From: Actinomycetota bacterium
GTDB taxonomy: Bacteria > Actinomycetota > Nitriliruptoria > Nitriliruptorales > Nitriliruptoraceae
DNA: 42,486 bases
Direction: 5' to 3'
Assembly: GCA_017852335.1 (NCBI GenBank)
Contig: JAFMLG010000008.1
Span: 1-42,486, forward strand
Positions 14,884 to 23,208 of the stretch are shown in pieces; position 1 is the first letter of the stretch; every line of letters begins with the position of its first letter. The translations under genes were made by a program, and so were the position numbers. The notes beneath the pieces are model-generated. The model made no database searches and was not told where the DNA came from. It worked only from the letters and a program-made list of their open reading frames with translations.

Positions 14884-15890
14884 CCGACCTCCCGGTCTCG
14901 GCGTCGGTCGACGCGGCCCCCGTCGACCCGCGCCTCGCCGAGCTCGGGATCGACGCGGCGGTGCCGTTCCGCGTCGCGACGACGACCCGGTTCCGGGGGG
15001 TGACCCACCGCGACGGCTGGCTGCTCCACGGCGCGGCCGGGTGGGCCGAGTTCAGCCCGTTCCCGGAGTACGCGGCGCCCGTCGCGGCATGGTGGCTCCG
15101 CGCCGCCGTCGCCGCCGCGACGAGCCCGTCACCGCCGGCCCTGCGCGACGCCGTGGAGGTCAACGTGACCGTGCCGGCCGTCGGACCGGTCGACGCCGCG
15201 GCCCGGGTCGAGGCCTCGGGGTGTCGCACCGCGAAGGTCAAGGTCGCCGAGCCGGGTCAGACGCTCGCGGACGACGAGGCCCGGGTCACCGCGGTCCGTG
15301 CCGCGCTCGGGCCGGAGGGGCGGATCCGAATCGACGCCAACGCGGCCTGGGACGTCCCGGCCGCAGCGCACGCCCTGGCCCGGCTCGACGCCGCCGCGGA
15401 CGGGCTCGAGTACGCCGAGCAGCCCTGCCGGACCCTGGAGGAGCTCCGCGACCTCCGTGGCCGCACGGGCGTCCCCGTCGCGGCCGACGAGTCCCTGCGT
15501 CGCGCCGACGACCCGATCGCGGTCGCCCGGTCCGCGTCCCGAGCGGTCGACCTCGTCGTCCTGAAGGTCCAGCCCCTCGGCGGGGCGGCCGAGGCCCTCC
15601 GCTTGGCCGAGGCGGCCGGGCTGCCCGCGGTCGTATCCTCGGCGCTCGAGACCACGGTCGGTCTCGCGGTCGGCCTCGAGCTGGCCCTCGCCCTGCCCGG
15701 CCTCGCCGGGGCCTGCGGCCTCGGCACCGCGGCGCTGCTCGCGGAGGACGTCGTGGACGAGCCCCTCCGCCCCGAGTCCGGTCGCCTCGTCGGGCGGGCG
15801 CGTCCCGTCCCGGCCCGTGTCCCCGCTCCCGCCGACCCCGGCCCGCTCCGCGAGCGGCTCTCCGCCGCGCTCGACGTGATGCACGCATGA
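14880..15890 (+). CDS. menC: o-succinylbenzoate synthase
   Basis: A 336-residue enolase-superfamily enzyme that dehydrates SHCHC to o-succinylbenzoate. The barrel residues are in order: AKVKV (general acid/base lysine), RIRIDANAAWD, EYAEQPC and AADES as the three metal-ligand strands, and LVVLKVQPLGG (second lysine). The short N-terminal capping domain (GWAEFSPFPEYA) matches the actinobacterial MenC group rather than the E. coli form. The GTG start overlaps the menA stop, and the stop overlaps the menD ATG (ATGA), so the three enzymes are translationally coupled. The last 35 residues are a Pro/Ala-rich tail. Other enolase-superfamily functions are unlikely given the context. Confidence 0.95.
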   Translation: MTDLPVSASVDAAPVDPRLAELGIDAAVPFRVATTTRFRGVTHRDGWLLHGAAGWAEFSPFPEYAAPVAAWWLRAAVAAATSPSPPALRDAVEVNVTVPAVGPVDAAARVEASGCRTAKVKVAEPGQTLADDEARVTAVRAALGPEGRIRIDANAAWDVPAAAHALARLDAAADGLEYAEQPCRTLEELRDLRGRTGVPVAADESLRRADDPIAVARSASRAVDLVVLKVQPLGGAAEALRLAEAAGLPAVVSSALETTVGLAVGLELALALPGLAGACGLGTAALLAEDVVDEPLRPESGRLVGRARPVPARVPAPADPGPLRERLSAALDVMHA

Positions 15891-17674
15891 GCACCGGCGG
15901 ATCCCCCGACGCCACCGCGCCGAACGCGGCGACCGCGCAGGCGCGCGTCCTCGCGGACGAGCTCGCGCGCGGCGGGGTCCGGCACGTCGTCGTCTGCCCC
16001 GGGTCCCGCTCGGCCGCGCTCGCCATCGCGGTGCACGAGGACCCGCGGTTGACGGTCCACGTCCACCCGGACGAGCGCTCGGCGGCGTACGTCGCGCTCG
16101 GGGTCGGGCGCGCGACCGGTGTCCCGGCGGCCGTCGTCGTGACGTCCGGGACGGCCGTCGCGAACCTCCACCCCGCAGCCGTCGAGGCGGACGCCGCGGG
16201 GGTGCCGCTGCTGCTCCTCACCGCGGACCGGCCGCCCGAGCTGCGCGACACCGGCGCGAACCAGACGATCGCGCAGCGGGACCTGCTCGGCCCGGGGCTG
16301 CGGTGGGCCCACGAGCTCGGGGTCGCCGAGGACCGTCCGGACGCCGTCCGGACGTGGCGGGCGGTCTTCGCGCGGGCGGTCGCCGCCGCCCGGGGGGCGC
16401 TCGGCGCGGCGCCGGGGCCGGTCCACCTGAACGTCCCGACGCGGGAACCGACGGTGCCCGTCGGCGACGACGGCCGGACGTCCGCGGCCGCGTTCACGAC
16501 CCCGCTGGACGGACGACCCGCGTCCGCGCCCTGGACCACCGTCCGCACCGTCCCGAGGGACGCGTCGGCGGGACCGGTCGACGAGCTCGCGGTGCGGTTC
16601 GCCGCGGTGGAGCGCGGCCTGATCGTCGTCGGCGACGACGTCGGTGGTCCCGGCGTGTCGGCCGCGGCCGTCGACGCGGTGTCCCGGGCGACGGGCTGGC
16701 CGGTCCTCGCCGAGGGGCAGGTCCCGGCCCGCCACGGCGAGCGGGCGCTACGGGCCGGCTCGTGGCTCGCGGCCGACGCCCGGTTCGCCGCCGCCCACCG
16801 TCCGGACCTCGTGCTCCGCCTCGGACGGCCCACCGTCCAGGCTTCGTGGCGCGCGCTCGTCGCGGTGGGGGAGCAGCTGCTCGTCGACGCCCACGGCGGC
16901 TGGCACGACCCGTGGCGCGGGCTCGGCGAGGTGATCGTCGCCGACCCCGGTGCGCTGCTCACCGCCGTCGCCGAGCGGCTCGCGACCCGGGCCGGATCCG
17001 ACTGGTGGGGGTCCTGGGCCGCGGCCGACGCGGCCGCCGCCTCGGCCGTGGCCGACGTCGTCGCGGCCGGGCCGGACCTGACCGGGGCCGCGGTCGCCCA
17101 CGAGGTCCTGGCGGCCGTCCCGGCGGGGGCGTCGCTCGTCGTGGGGGCGTCGCTGCCGGTCCGCGACGTCGACCTCGCCCCCGCCGTCCGCCCCGACGTG
17201 CGGATGCTCGCGAACCGCGGCGCCGCCGGGATCGACGGCACGGTCTCGACCGCGCTCGGGACCGCGGTCGCCACGGACCTCCCGACCTGGGCGCTGCTCG
17301 GCGACCACACGCTGCTGCACGACACCAACGGCCTGCTCCTCCAGCCGGGGTCCCCCGAGCCGTCGGTCACGCTCGTCTGCGTCGACAACGGTGGGGGGCG
17401 CGTCTTCGACGGTCTCCCGCCGGGACGGCACGCACCGGCGCTCACCCGTCTGTTCACCGCCCCCCACGGCAGGGACCTCGCCGCCGTCGGCCGGTCGCAC
17501 GGCCTCGAGGTGGCCGTCGCGTCGGACCGTCCGACCCTCGCGGCAGCCCTGGCGGCACGTGCGGGGGACGGCCGGGGGACGTCGCTCGTCGTCGCCCGCG
17601 TCGATCCCGCTGCGGACGCCGAATCCCGCGCCCGGACGGCGGCGGCCGTGGCCGCGGCGGTCGCCGCCGCCTGA
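15887..17674 (+). CDS. menD: SEPHCHC synthase (2-oxoglutarate decarboxylase, ThDP-dependent)
   Basis: A 595-residue thiamine-diphosphate enzyme, the first committed step of menaquinone synthesis, joining isochorismate and a succinyl-ThDP unit from 2-oxoglutarate. The N-terminal domain has VVCPGSRSAALA and HPDERSAAYVALG (substrate and ThDP glutamate region), then TSGTAVANLHPAAVEA, LTADRPPELRDTGANQTI and QRDLLG. The C-terminal ThDP/Mg2+ motif is GDHTLLHDTNGLLL with VTLVCVDNGGGRVFDGLPP, as in E. coli MenD. The ATG overlaps the menC stop by 4 nt. The stop lies 16 bp from the end of the convergent isochorismate synthase gene. The final 15 residues are alanine-rich and dispensable-looking. Confidence 0.96.
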   Translation: MSTGGSPDATAPNAATAQARVLADELARGGVRHVVVCPGSRSAALAIAVHEDPRLTVHVHPDERSAAYVALGVGRATGVPAAVVVTSGTAVANLHPAAVEADAAGVPLLLLTADRPPELRDTGANQTIAQRDLLGPGLRWAHELGVAEDRPDAVRTWRAVFARAVAAARGALGAAPGPVHLNVPTREPTVPVGDDGRTSAAAFTTPLDGRPASAPWTTVRTVPRDASAGPVDELAVRFAAVERGLIVVGDDVGGPGVSAAAVDAVSRATGWPVLAEGQVPARHGERALRAGSWLAADARFAAAHRPDLVLRLGRPTVQASWRALVAVGEQLLVDAHGGWHDPWRGLGEVIVADPGALLTAVAERLATRAGSDWWGSWAAADAAAASAVADVVAAGPDLTGAAVAHEVLAAVPAGASLVVGASLPVRDVDLAPAVRPDVRMLANRGAAGIDGTVSTALGTAVATDLPTWALLGDHTLLHDTNGLLLQPGSPEPSVTLVCVDNGGGRVFDGLPPGRHAPALTRLFTAPHGRDLAAVGRSHGLEVAVASDRPTLAAALAARAGDGRGTSLVVARVDPAADAESRARTAAAVAAAVAAA

Positions 17675-17690
17675 TCCGGCCGGGCCGGCC

Positions 17691-18971
17691 TCAGCCGGTG
17701 GCGGCCGGACGCTCGGCGCCGAGGCCGCTGAGCACCCGGAGCATCGCCCGCAGCTTCAGCTGCGTCTCGCGCAGCTCCAGCTCGGGTAGGGAGCCGGCGA
17801 CCACGCCGGCACCGGCGAACACCCGGGCCCGGGCGCCGTCGACCTCGGCGCACCGGAGGGCGAGCGCCCACTCGCCGTCGCCGGCCCCGTCGGTCCATCC
17901 GACCGGGCCGGCGTACCGACCGCGGTCCATCCCCTCGGTGCTGCGGATCCGGTCCAGCGCCGCCGCGGACGGGACGCCGCCGACCGCGGCCGTCGGATGC
18001 AGCCGGTCGAGCAGCGTCAGCGCCGGCATCGGGGCGGGCAGCCGTGCCACGACGTCGGTGGCCAGGTGCTGCACGTTGTCGAGGGCCAGCCGCGACGGCT
18101 CGTCGGGGGCCAGGACGTCGGCGCCGAGCGCCGTGAGGGGCGCCGTGACCGACGTGACGGCCATGGCGTGCTCGTGGCGGTCCTTCGCCGACACCAGCAG
18201 GTCGGCCCAGGCGCGCTCGTCCTCCGCCGGGGTCGCGCCACGGGGCGCGGTCCCCGCCAGGACCCGGGAGCGCACCTCGGTCCCCTCGACGCGCAGCAGC
18301 GGCTCGGGCGAGGCGCCGATGAGCCGGTCGACCAGGAAGGTGCGGCAGGCGGGGAACCGCTCCGCGAGGGCCCCCAGCAGGGCGGGGACGTCGAACGGGG
18401 CCTCCGACCACAGGCGGTGGTCGCGGGCGAGGACCACCTTCTCGAGCTCGCCGGCGGCGATGGCGGCCACGGCGGCGTCGACCGCGGTCAGCCAGGCGTC
18501 GTCGCGGAGGCTCGACCCCGCGAAGCGCGGGCGGTCCCGCACCGGCGGACGTCCCGGGACCCCGGCCCCGGGGCGCCACGTCGGCGGGGGCGCGTCGACG
18601 GCGGCGGTCGTGACCCACGTCGCCCCCTCGCGCCGCCCGACGCTCAGCGACGGGACGACCAGCACCGACCCCTCGGCGTCGGGGTCGAACGTCAGGGACC
18701 CGACGGCGATCGCACCGGTGCCCCGGCCCCCCACCTCGTCGTCCACCTCCGCGGTCGCGAGCAGCCGGTCGAGCTCGGCCGCGGCCCGCGCACCGCGGTC
18801 GGTACCGGCCCCCACCGGGATCCGGACCGCGGCGCCCGCGCCGACCAGTCCGACGTCGCCACCGACGAACGCGAACCGGTCGTCGGCCGGCAGCGTCCCG
18901 AACACGTCGTCGAGGAGGTCGGCGGACGCCGCATCGTCGGGCAGGGCGACGGTCCGGACCCGGAGCGTCAC
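17691..18971 (-). CDS. menF: isochorismate synthase
   Basis: A 426-residue chorismate-binding enzyme that isomerises chorismate to isochorismate, supplying MenD. Conserved blocks are EKVVLARDH (lysine that activates water), ASPEPLLRVEG, AGTAPRGATPAEDERA, SAKDRHEHAM, LHPTAAVGGVP and the C-terminal RGRYAGPVGW with ELQLKLRAML-like helix. These fit MenF/EntC rather than anthranilate or aminodeoxychorismate synthases. The N-terminal 150 residues are divergent, as usual. The GTG at 18971 overlaps the stop of a MerR-like gene by 4 nt, so regulator and enzyme form a two-gene operon read opposite to menB-D. Its role in menaquinone rather than siderophore synthesis is inferred from the neighbours. Confidence 0.93.
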   Translation of the reverse strand: MTLRVRTVALPDDAASADLLDDVFGTLPADDRFAFVGGDVGLVGAGAAVRIPVGAGTDRGARAAAELDRLLATAEVDDEVGGRGTGAIAVGSLTFDPDAEGSVLVVPSLSVGRREGATWVTTAAVDAPPPTWRPGAGVPGRPPVRDRPRFAGSSLRDDAWLTAVDAAVAAIAAGELEKVVLARDHRLWSEAPFDVPALLGALAERFPACRTFLVDRLIGASPEPLLRVEGTEVRSRVLAGTAPRGATPAEDERAWADLLVSAKDRHEHAMAVTSVTAPLTALGADVLAPDEPSRLALDNVQHLATDVVARLPAPMPALTLLDRLHPTAAVGGVPSAAALDRIRSTEGMDRGRYAGPVGWTDGAGDGEWALALRCAEVDGARARVFAGAGVVAGSLPELELRETQLKLRAMLRVLSGLGAERPAATG

Positions 18972-19486
18972 GGCGCCGGCGTCCCGTCGGTCCCGGCGGC
19001 CATGCGGGCGACCGCGGCCGCGACCAGCCGCCGTCGCAGGTGGTGGGTGACCAGGCGTTCGACGGCAGGGAGCATGCGGTCGTAGGCGGCGACGAGCCGC
19101 CGCCCGGCCTCGCCGTCGTCCGGGGCCGTCCCGAGGACGGGATCGCGGACGAACCGCAGGAACGCCTCGACGGCGCGGTCGGCGATCGCCGCGACCGCCT
19201 CGTCGGTCGGTCCCGCCAGCTCCAGCAGCTCGGCCAGCGGCAGACCCGCCTCCAGCAGCTCGAGTCCGGCCCGGACCGCGTCGGCGTCGGCTGCCGAGTA
19301 CCGGGCCGTCCCGTCGGCGTCGACGTGATGGGGGAGGAGCAGTCCGGCCCGGCCGACCGCCTCCAGCAGCGCGACGGAGGTGCCGACCTCCGCGGCGAGG
19401 CCGCCGAGGTCGTGCGGGGCGTCGCGGTCGTCCGCGACGGCCCGGGCGAGCGCGGCGTCGGGGCCGTCGAGGTCGGGGGTTCGCAC
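18968..19486 (-). CDS. MerR-like helix-turn-helix regulator
   Basis: A 172-residue putative DNA-binding protein. Residues 25-60 (DLGGLAAEVGTSVALLEAVGRAGLLLPHHVDADG) look like a MerR-type winged helix: a helix-turn-helix followed by a wing that reads RYSAADADAV. A helical region with LELLEAGLPLAELLELA, typical of MerR dimerisation, comes next. The C-terminal 80 residues are helical and contain no cysteine metal site. The GTG at 19486 is chosen because TACCCT ends exactly 6 nt upstream. It is the first gene of an operon with menF and divergent from menG, with only 57 bp between start codons, so it may regulate menaquinone genes or itself. The effector is unknown. Confidence 0.75.
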   Translation of the reverse strand: MRTPDLDGPDAALARAVADDRDAPHDLGGLAAEVGTSVALLEAVGRAGLLLPHHVDADGTARYSAADADAVRAGLELLEAGLPLAELLELAGPTDEAVAAIADRAVEAFLRFVRDPVLGTAPDDGEAGRRLVAAYDRMLPAVERLVTHHLRRRLVAAAVARMAAGTDGTPAP

Positions 19487-19492
19487 GGGGGG

Positions 19493-19498
19493 AGGGTA
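19493..19498 (-). promoter_or_regulatory. -10 element of the regulator-menF operon, predicted leaderless
   Basis: On the minus strand TACCCT (19498 down to 19493) is followed by six C and then the GTG start at 19486. The same 6-nt spacing is seen on the other strand for menG and before resB. No ribosome site is present. Confidence 0.55.
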
Positions 19499-19499
19499 G

Positions 19500-19530
19500 G
19501 GCCGGCGGTCCCGCGGCCCCCCGCGCGGCC
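19500..19530. promoter_or_regulatory. dyad-symmetric centre of the divergent regulator/menG promoter
   Basis: GGCCG at 19500-19504 and CGGCC at 19526-19530 are inverted arms centred on 19515. The two -10 hexamers (19493-19498 minus, 19532-19537 plus) share this centre exactly. The symmetry would suit a dimeric regulator such as the neighbouring MerR-like protein. No recognisable -35 boxes are present. Confidence 0.35.
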
Positions 19531-19531
19531 G

Positions 19532-19537
19532 TAGCCT
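19532..19537 (+). promoter_or_regulatory. -10 element of menG, predicted leaderless
   Basis: TAGCCT ends 6 nt before the ATG at 19544, so the expected transcription start is the A of the start codon. No Shine-Dalgarno sequence precedes the gene. Confidence 0.55.
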
Positions 19538-19543
19538 CCGACC

Positions 19544-20278
19544 ATGCGCAGCGACCACGGTGACGCCGGTGACGCCGTCCTCCCCGCCGCCGGCCGGGAG
19601 GGGAAGGACTCCGCCCTCGTCCAGGCGATGTTCGACCGTGTCGCCCCCCGGTACGACGTGGCGAACGCGGTCCTCTCGCTCGGTCAGGACGCCCGCTGGC
19701 GGCGGGTCACGGCGGCCGCCGCCCGGCCCGAGGGGGCCGACGTCCTCGACGTCGCCGCGGGGCCGGGCAACGTGGCGGCCGAGCTGCTCGGCCGTGGTGC
19801 TCGCGCCGTCACGGCGCTCGACCTGTCCTACGAGATGCTCCGCGCCGGTGCCCGTCGGGCGACCCCCGGGCTGACGTGGGTCAACGGCGACGCGCTCGCC
19901 CTGCCGTTCGGCGACGCGACGTTCGACGCGGTCACCATCTCGTTCGGGCTCCGCAACACCACCGACCCGCGGGCGGCCCTGGCCGAGTTCGCCCGGGTGC
20001 TCCGACCCGGCGGCCGCCTCGTCGTCTGCGAGTTCGCCGATCCGACGTGGGGGCCGTTCCGCCACGTCTACCGCCGCTACCTCCTCGGCGCCCTGCCGCG
20101 GGTCGCGGAGGTCGTCTCCTCCGACGCCCCCGCCTACCGGTACCTCGCCGAGTCGATCCTGGCCTGGCCGGACCGCGGGACGCTGGCCGGGTGGCTCCGG
20201 GAGGCCGGGTTCGAGGACGTCCGCGTGCGGGACCTGTCGGGTGGGATCGTCGCCCTGCACCGGGGGCTGCGCCGCTAG
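19544..20278 (+). CDS. menG: demethylmenaquinone methyltransferase (UbiE family)
   Basis: A 244-residue class I SAM-dependent methyltransferase that makes menaquinone from demethylmenaquinone. The UbiE signature blocks are MFDRVAPRYDVANAVLSLGQD (split here by position: Met29 region), the SAM motif VLDVAAGPGNVA, ALDLSYEMLRAG, DALALPFGDATFDAVTISFGLRN and RVLRPGGRLVVCEFADP. About 25 charged residues precede the family start. The gene is divergent from the MerR-like/menF pair and is predicted to be leaderless. UbiE and MenG are the same family; with only menaquinone genes around, MenG is the better name. A menJ-like reductase follows after 72 bp. Confidence 0.95.
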   Translation: MRSDHGDAGDAVLPAAGREGKDSALVQAMFDRVAPRYDVANAVLSLGQDARWRRVTAAAARPEGADVLDVAAGPGNVAAELLGRGARAVTALDLSYEMLRAGARRATPGLTWVNGDALALPFGDATFDAVTISFGLRNTTDPRAALAEFARVLRPGGRLVVCEFADPTWGPFRHVYRRYLLGALPRVAEVVSSDAPAYRYLAESILAWPDRGTLAGWLREAGFEDVRVRDLSGGIVALHRGLRR

Positions 20279-20287
20279 GCCCGTCCG

Positions 20288-20293
20288 TACGCT
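20288..20293 (+). promoter_or_regulatory. putative -10 element before the menJ-like gene
   Basis: TACGCT in the 72-bp gap after menG would give a start near 20300 and a leader of about 50 nt. No -35 element and only a weak ribosome site (CCGGAG, 20338-20343) are seen, so read-through from menG is also possible. Confidence 0.3.
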
Positions 20294-20350
20294 GGTCGCC
20301 CGGCCCCGAACCCCTTCGCCCCCGTCCGACCCGACCCCGGAGCACCGCGC

Positions 20351-21685
20351 GTGGCGTCCGCACCGTCCCCCACCGTCCCCGACGAGGCCCTCCGGCCGGC
20401 GACCGTCGATCTCGACGCCGTCGAGCGGGCCGACGTCGTCGTGGTCGGGGCCGGCCCCGGCGGCGCGGCGACGGCGGCGCACCTGGCGCGGCGGGGCCGG
20501 GACGTGGTGCTCCTCGACAAGGAGTCGTTCCCGCGGGACAAGGTCTGCGGGGACGGGCTGACCCCGCGGGTCGTCCGGGAACTGCTCGACCTCGGCCTCG
20601 TCGACGAGGCCACCGGGCGGTCCGACGGCTGGGCGACCCAGAAGGGGCTGCGCATCCACGGTGGCCGCACGGTGATGGAGCTGCCGTGGCCGCAGCTCGA
20701 CGACTGGCCGGCCTGGGGGGCGACGGCGTCGCGCCGCGTGTTCGACGCGACCATCGCCGGCGCCGCCGTCCGGTCCGGCGCCCGGCTCGCCAGCGGCGTC
20801 TCCGTGACCGGCCCGGTCTGGCGCGACGCGACCGAGACGCGGGCCGCCGGCGTCGCCTGGCGGTCCGAGGACGAGGACGGCACCATCCGCGAGGGCGTGG
20901 TGCGTGCCCCCGTCGTGATCGCCGCCGACGGGCCGGGCAGCATCATGGCGAAGCGGCTCGGCGTCGAGCGCAGCGCCACCCGCCCGATGGCCGTTGGTGT
21001 GCGCTCCTACTACCGCTCCCGGCGCTGGGACGACGAGTGGATCTCGTCGTTCCTGAACCTCACCGACGCCGACGGGGGACTGCTGTCCGGGTACGGCTGG
21101 ATCTTCCCGCTGGACGACGGGACGCTGAACGTCGGCCTCGGGCTGCTCTCGACCTCCCGCGAGTTCCGGGGGACCAACTACCGACGCATGCTCTCGGCCT
21201 GGGCCGGCGGCATGGCCGAGGAGTGGGACACGACAGAGGAGCACCACGTCGGGCCGGTCCTGTCGGGTCCGATCCCGATGGGGTTCAACCGGGTCCCGCT
21301 GCACCAGCGCGGGGTGCTGCTGGTCGGTGACGCAGGCGGCATGGTCAACCCGTTCAACGGCGAGGGGATCTCGTACGCGATGGAGGCCGGTCGGCTGGCC
21401 GCGGACGTCGTCGACCGTGCGCTGACGACCCGCCGGACCGCCGACCTCGACGCCTACGACCTCGAGCTCCGCCGCCGGTGGGGCGGGTACTACCGGCTCG
21501 GGCACGTCTTCGCCGAGCTCGTCGGGAACCCGACCGTGATGCACGTCTGCACCGAGTACGGGATGCCGTACCGGCAGCTGATGGAGCTCGTGCTGAAGCT
21601 GATGGCGCACCTGACCGACGGCTCACCCGCGGACGGGAAGGACGTCGTCATCAACACGCTCCAGCGGTTGGCACCCGCCGCCTGA
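20351..21685 (+). CDS. menJ: MenJ-like FAD-dependent menaquinone/geranylgeranyl reductase
   Basis: A 444-residue flavoprotein of the geranylgeranyl reductase family. The FAD-binding Rossmann motif VVVVGAGPGGAATAAHLARRG is followed by the family block DKESFPRDKVCGDGLTPRVV. The second FAD motif is GDAGGMVNPFNGEGISYAME. In mycobacteria the equivalent MenJ (Rv0561c) saturates one isoprene unit of menaquinone, and that gene also lies among men and nuo genes, which favours MenJ here over chlorophyll or archaeal lipid reductases. The GTG start at 20351 is taken because the preceding sequence lacks an alternative and the FAD motif begins at about residue 28. The product is probably peripheral at the membrane. 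The exact double bond reduced cannot be read from sequence. Confidence 0.85.
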   Translation: MASAPSPTVPDEALRPATVDLDAVERADVVVVGAGPGGAATAAHLARRGRDVVLLDKESFPRDKVCGDGLTPRVVRELLDLGLVDEATGRSDGWATQKGLRIHGGRTVMELPWPQLDDWPAWGATASRRVFDATIAGAAVRSGARLASGVSVTGPVWRDATETRAAGVAWRSEDEDGTIREGVVRAPVVIAADGPGSIMAKRLGVERSATRPMAVGVRSYYRSRRWDDEWISSFLNLTDADGGLLSGYGWIFPLDDGTLNVGLGLLSTSREFRGTNYRRMLSAWAGGMAEEWDTTEEHHVGPVLSGPIPMGFNRVPLHQRGVLLVGDAGGMVNPFNGEGISYAMEAGRLAADVVDRALTTRRTADLDAYDLELRRRWGGYYRLGHVFAELVGNPTVMHVCTEYGMPYRQLMELVLKLMAHLTDGSPADGKDVVINTLQRLAPAA

Positions 21686-21695
21686 CGGCTAGACT
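21668..21695 (+). promoter_or_regulatory. promoter of the main nuo operon (TTGGCA-16-TAGACT)
   Basis: TTGGCA at 21668-21673 and TAGACT at 21690-21695 are separated by 16 bp. The -35 lies inside the last codons of the menJ-like gene. Transcription would start near 21702, leaving a leader of about 60 nt before nuoA with a GGAG at about 21738. The leader has a small CTTC/GAAG inverted repeat. It is the only promoter here with a near-consensus -35. Confidence 0.5.
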
Positions 21696-21761
21696 CGCCC
21701 CATTAGGGAAACGCTTCACGAAGTCCGTCGTCCCGCCCGCGACCCTCGGAGCCCAATCCGC

Positions 21762-22118
21762 ATGGACGCGATGCTCCCGGTGCTTATCCTCGGCCTGATC
21801 GCCGTGGGCTTCGCCGCGGGCTCCATCGCCGTCTCGAACCTGGTCGGCCCGAAGCGGCTGAACCCGACGAAGCTGGGTGCCTACGAGTCGGGGAACGAGC
21901 CCCTCGCGGACGTCCCGGGGACCCGGTTCAGCGTGAAGTTCTACCTCGTGGCGATGCTGTTCCTCGTGTTCGATGTCGAGGCCGTGTTCGTCTACCCCTG
22001 GGCCGTCGTGCTGCGCGAGCTCGGCTGGGCCGGGCTGTGGCAGATGGTCGCGTTCGTCGGCATCCTCGGGGTCGCGTTCGTGTACGAGATCGGTCGTGGG
22101 GGGCTGGAATGGGACTAG
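21762..22118 (+). CDS. nuoA: NADH-quinone oxidoreductase subunit A (copy 1)
   Basis: A 118-residue small membrane subunit of complex I with three hydrophobic segments (about 5-26, 60-80 and 90-109). Family landmarks are AYESGNEP (41-47), where the loop residue is Ser43 rather than Cys, then [21 protein letters not shown] with Asp71 and Glu73 in TM2. It sits at the junction of the quinone chamber and membrane arm. It is the first gene of a complete nuoA-N operon, and the nuoB ATG lies 10 nt inside its 3' end. The second copy at 38998 keeps the cysteine and differs widely, so the two are not a recent duplication. Confidence 0.96.
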   Translation: MDAMLPVLILGLIAVGFAAGSIAVSNLVGPKRLNPTKLGAYESGNEPLADVPGTRFSVKFYLVAMLFLVFDVEAVFVYPWAVVLRELGWAGLWQMVAFVGILGVAFVYEIGRGGLEWD

Positions 22119-22597
22119 AGGAGAAGCTCCCCTCGGGGATCCTGCTCACGAACCTCGAGCGGCTCGTCAACTACGCGCGCTCGACGTCGCTGTGGCCGGC
22201 GACGTTCGGTCTCGCCTGCTGCGCGATCGAGATGATGGCCACCGGCGGCCCGCGCCACGACATCGCCCGGTTCGGCATGGAGGTGTTCCGCGCCTCGCCG
22301 CGGCAGGCCGACCTGATGATCGTCGCCGGCCGCGTCTCGAACAAGATGGCCCCGGTGCTGCGGCGCATCTACGACCAGATGTCCGACCCGAAGTGGGTCC
22401 TCTCGATGGGCGTCTGCGCCACCTCCGGCGGCATGTTCAACAACTACGCGCTGGTCCAGGGCGTCGACCACGTCGTGCCGGTCGACATGTACGTCCCCGG
22501 CTGTCCGCCGCGGCCCGAGATGCTCCTCGACGGGCTGATCAAGCTGCACGCGAAGATCCAGGGAGAGTCCTTCGCCGACCAGGCGGCCTCGGCGTGA
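22109..22597 (+). CDS. nuoB: NADH-quinone oxidoreductase subunit B (copy 1)
   Basis: A 162-residue peripheral subunit carrying cluster N2, the last iron-sulfur cluster before menaquinone. Ligands are the tandem Cys37-Cys38 (LACCAIEMM), Cys103 (GVCATSGG) and Cys132 (GCPPRPE). The conserved [14 protein letters not shown] and [15 protein letters not shown] blocks are intact. The ATG at 22109 lies within nuoA, and the upstream in-frame region is only the overlapping frame of nuoA. The stop overlaps the nuoC GTG. The copy at 39372 has GSCSNCGG in place of GVCATSGG. Confidence 0.97.
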   Translation: MGLEEKLPSGILLTNLERLVNYARSTSLWPATFGLACCAIEMMATGGPRHDIARFGMEVFRASPRQADLMIVAGRVSNKMAPVLRRIYDQMSDPKWVLSMGVCATSGGMFNNYALVQGVDHVVPVDMYVPGCPPRPEMLLDGLIKLHAKIQGESFADQAASA

Positions 22598-23208
22598 GCA
22601 CCCCGACCGCGACCGGCACCCGCCTCGCGAACGACGCGCTCGCCGCGCGGCTGACCGCGCGGTTCTCCGGCCTCGCGTCCGACGAGGCGTACGGCGAGCT
22701 GACCGTCCACGCCGACGCCGCCACCCTCGTTGACCTGCTGACGTTCTGCCGCGACGACGACGCGGTCGGCTGCGAGCTGCTGGCCGACCTCTCGGGGGTC
22801 CACTGGCCCCGGGGCGGGCACGACATCGAGCTGCAGCCGACGACGACCGGCTGGCCGACGTTCCGCCTCTCGCAGGAGGAGGGCCGGGTCGAGGTCCTGT
22901 ACGTGCTGCGCTCGATCCGGCACGGCCACGTCCTGCGGATCGCGGTCGCCGTCGACGACGAGGACCCGCGCCTCCCGACGGCGACCGGCGTGTACGAGAC
23001 GGCGAACTTCCACGAGCGGGAGGTCTACGACTTCCTCGGCGTCGAGTTCGACGGTCACCCGGACCTGACCCGCATCCTCATGCCGGACGACTGGGTCGGC
23101 CACCCGCACCGCAAGGACTACCCGCTGGGCGGCGTCGACGTGCCGTACAAGCACGACAAGCACGTGCCGCCCCCCGACGAGCGCGCGATCCGCGAGGTGA
23201 TCCGCTGA
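22594..23208 (+). CDS. nuoC: NADH-quinone oxidoreductase subunit C (copy 1)
   Basis: A 204-residue 30-kDa-type hydrophilic subunit at the quinone-binding end of the peripheral arm. The family core is [35 protein letters not shown], followed by [11 protein letters not shown] near 160-172. Before it come about 40 less conserved N-terminal residues. The GTG overlaps the nuoB stop and the stop overlaps the nuoD ATG (TGATG). NuoC and NuoD are separate proteins here, unlike the NuoCD fusion of enterobacteria. The C-terminal [19 protein letters not shown] is charged. Confidence 0.96.
   Translation: MSTPTATGTRLANDALAARLTARFSGLASDEAYGELTVHADAATLVDLLTFCRDDDAVGCELLADLSGVHWPRGGHDIELQPTTTGWPTFRLSQEEGRVEVLYVLRSIRHGHVLRIAVAVDDEDPRLPTATGVYETANFHEREVYDFLGVEFDGHPDLTRILMPDDWVGHPHRKDYPLGGVDVPYKHDKHVPPPDERAIREVIR

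Noticed and set aside
15286-17600. Very long minus-strand open frames opposite menC and menD
   Set aside because: Composition is Arg/Pro/Gly-rich shadow coding opposite well-conserved enzymes.
17675-17690. Rho-independent terminator between menD and menF
   Set aside because: GGCC repeats are present, but the 16-bp gap has no stable extended stem or T-tract.
20351-21610. Long minus-strand open frames opposite menG and the menJ-like gene
   Set aside because: They are antisense frames produced by the high GC of the third codon position. They have no motifs, and only the 172-codon part at 18968-19486 is a real gene.
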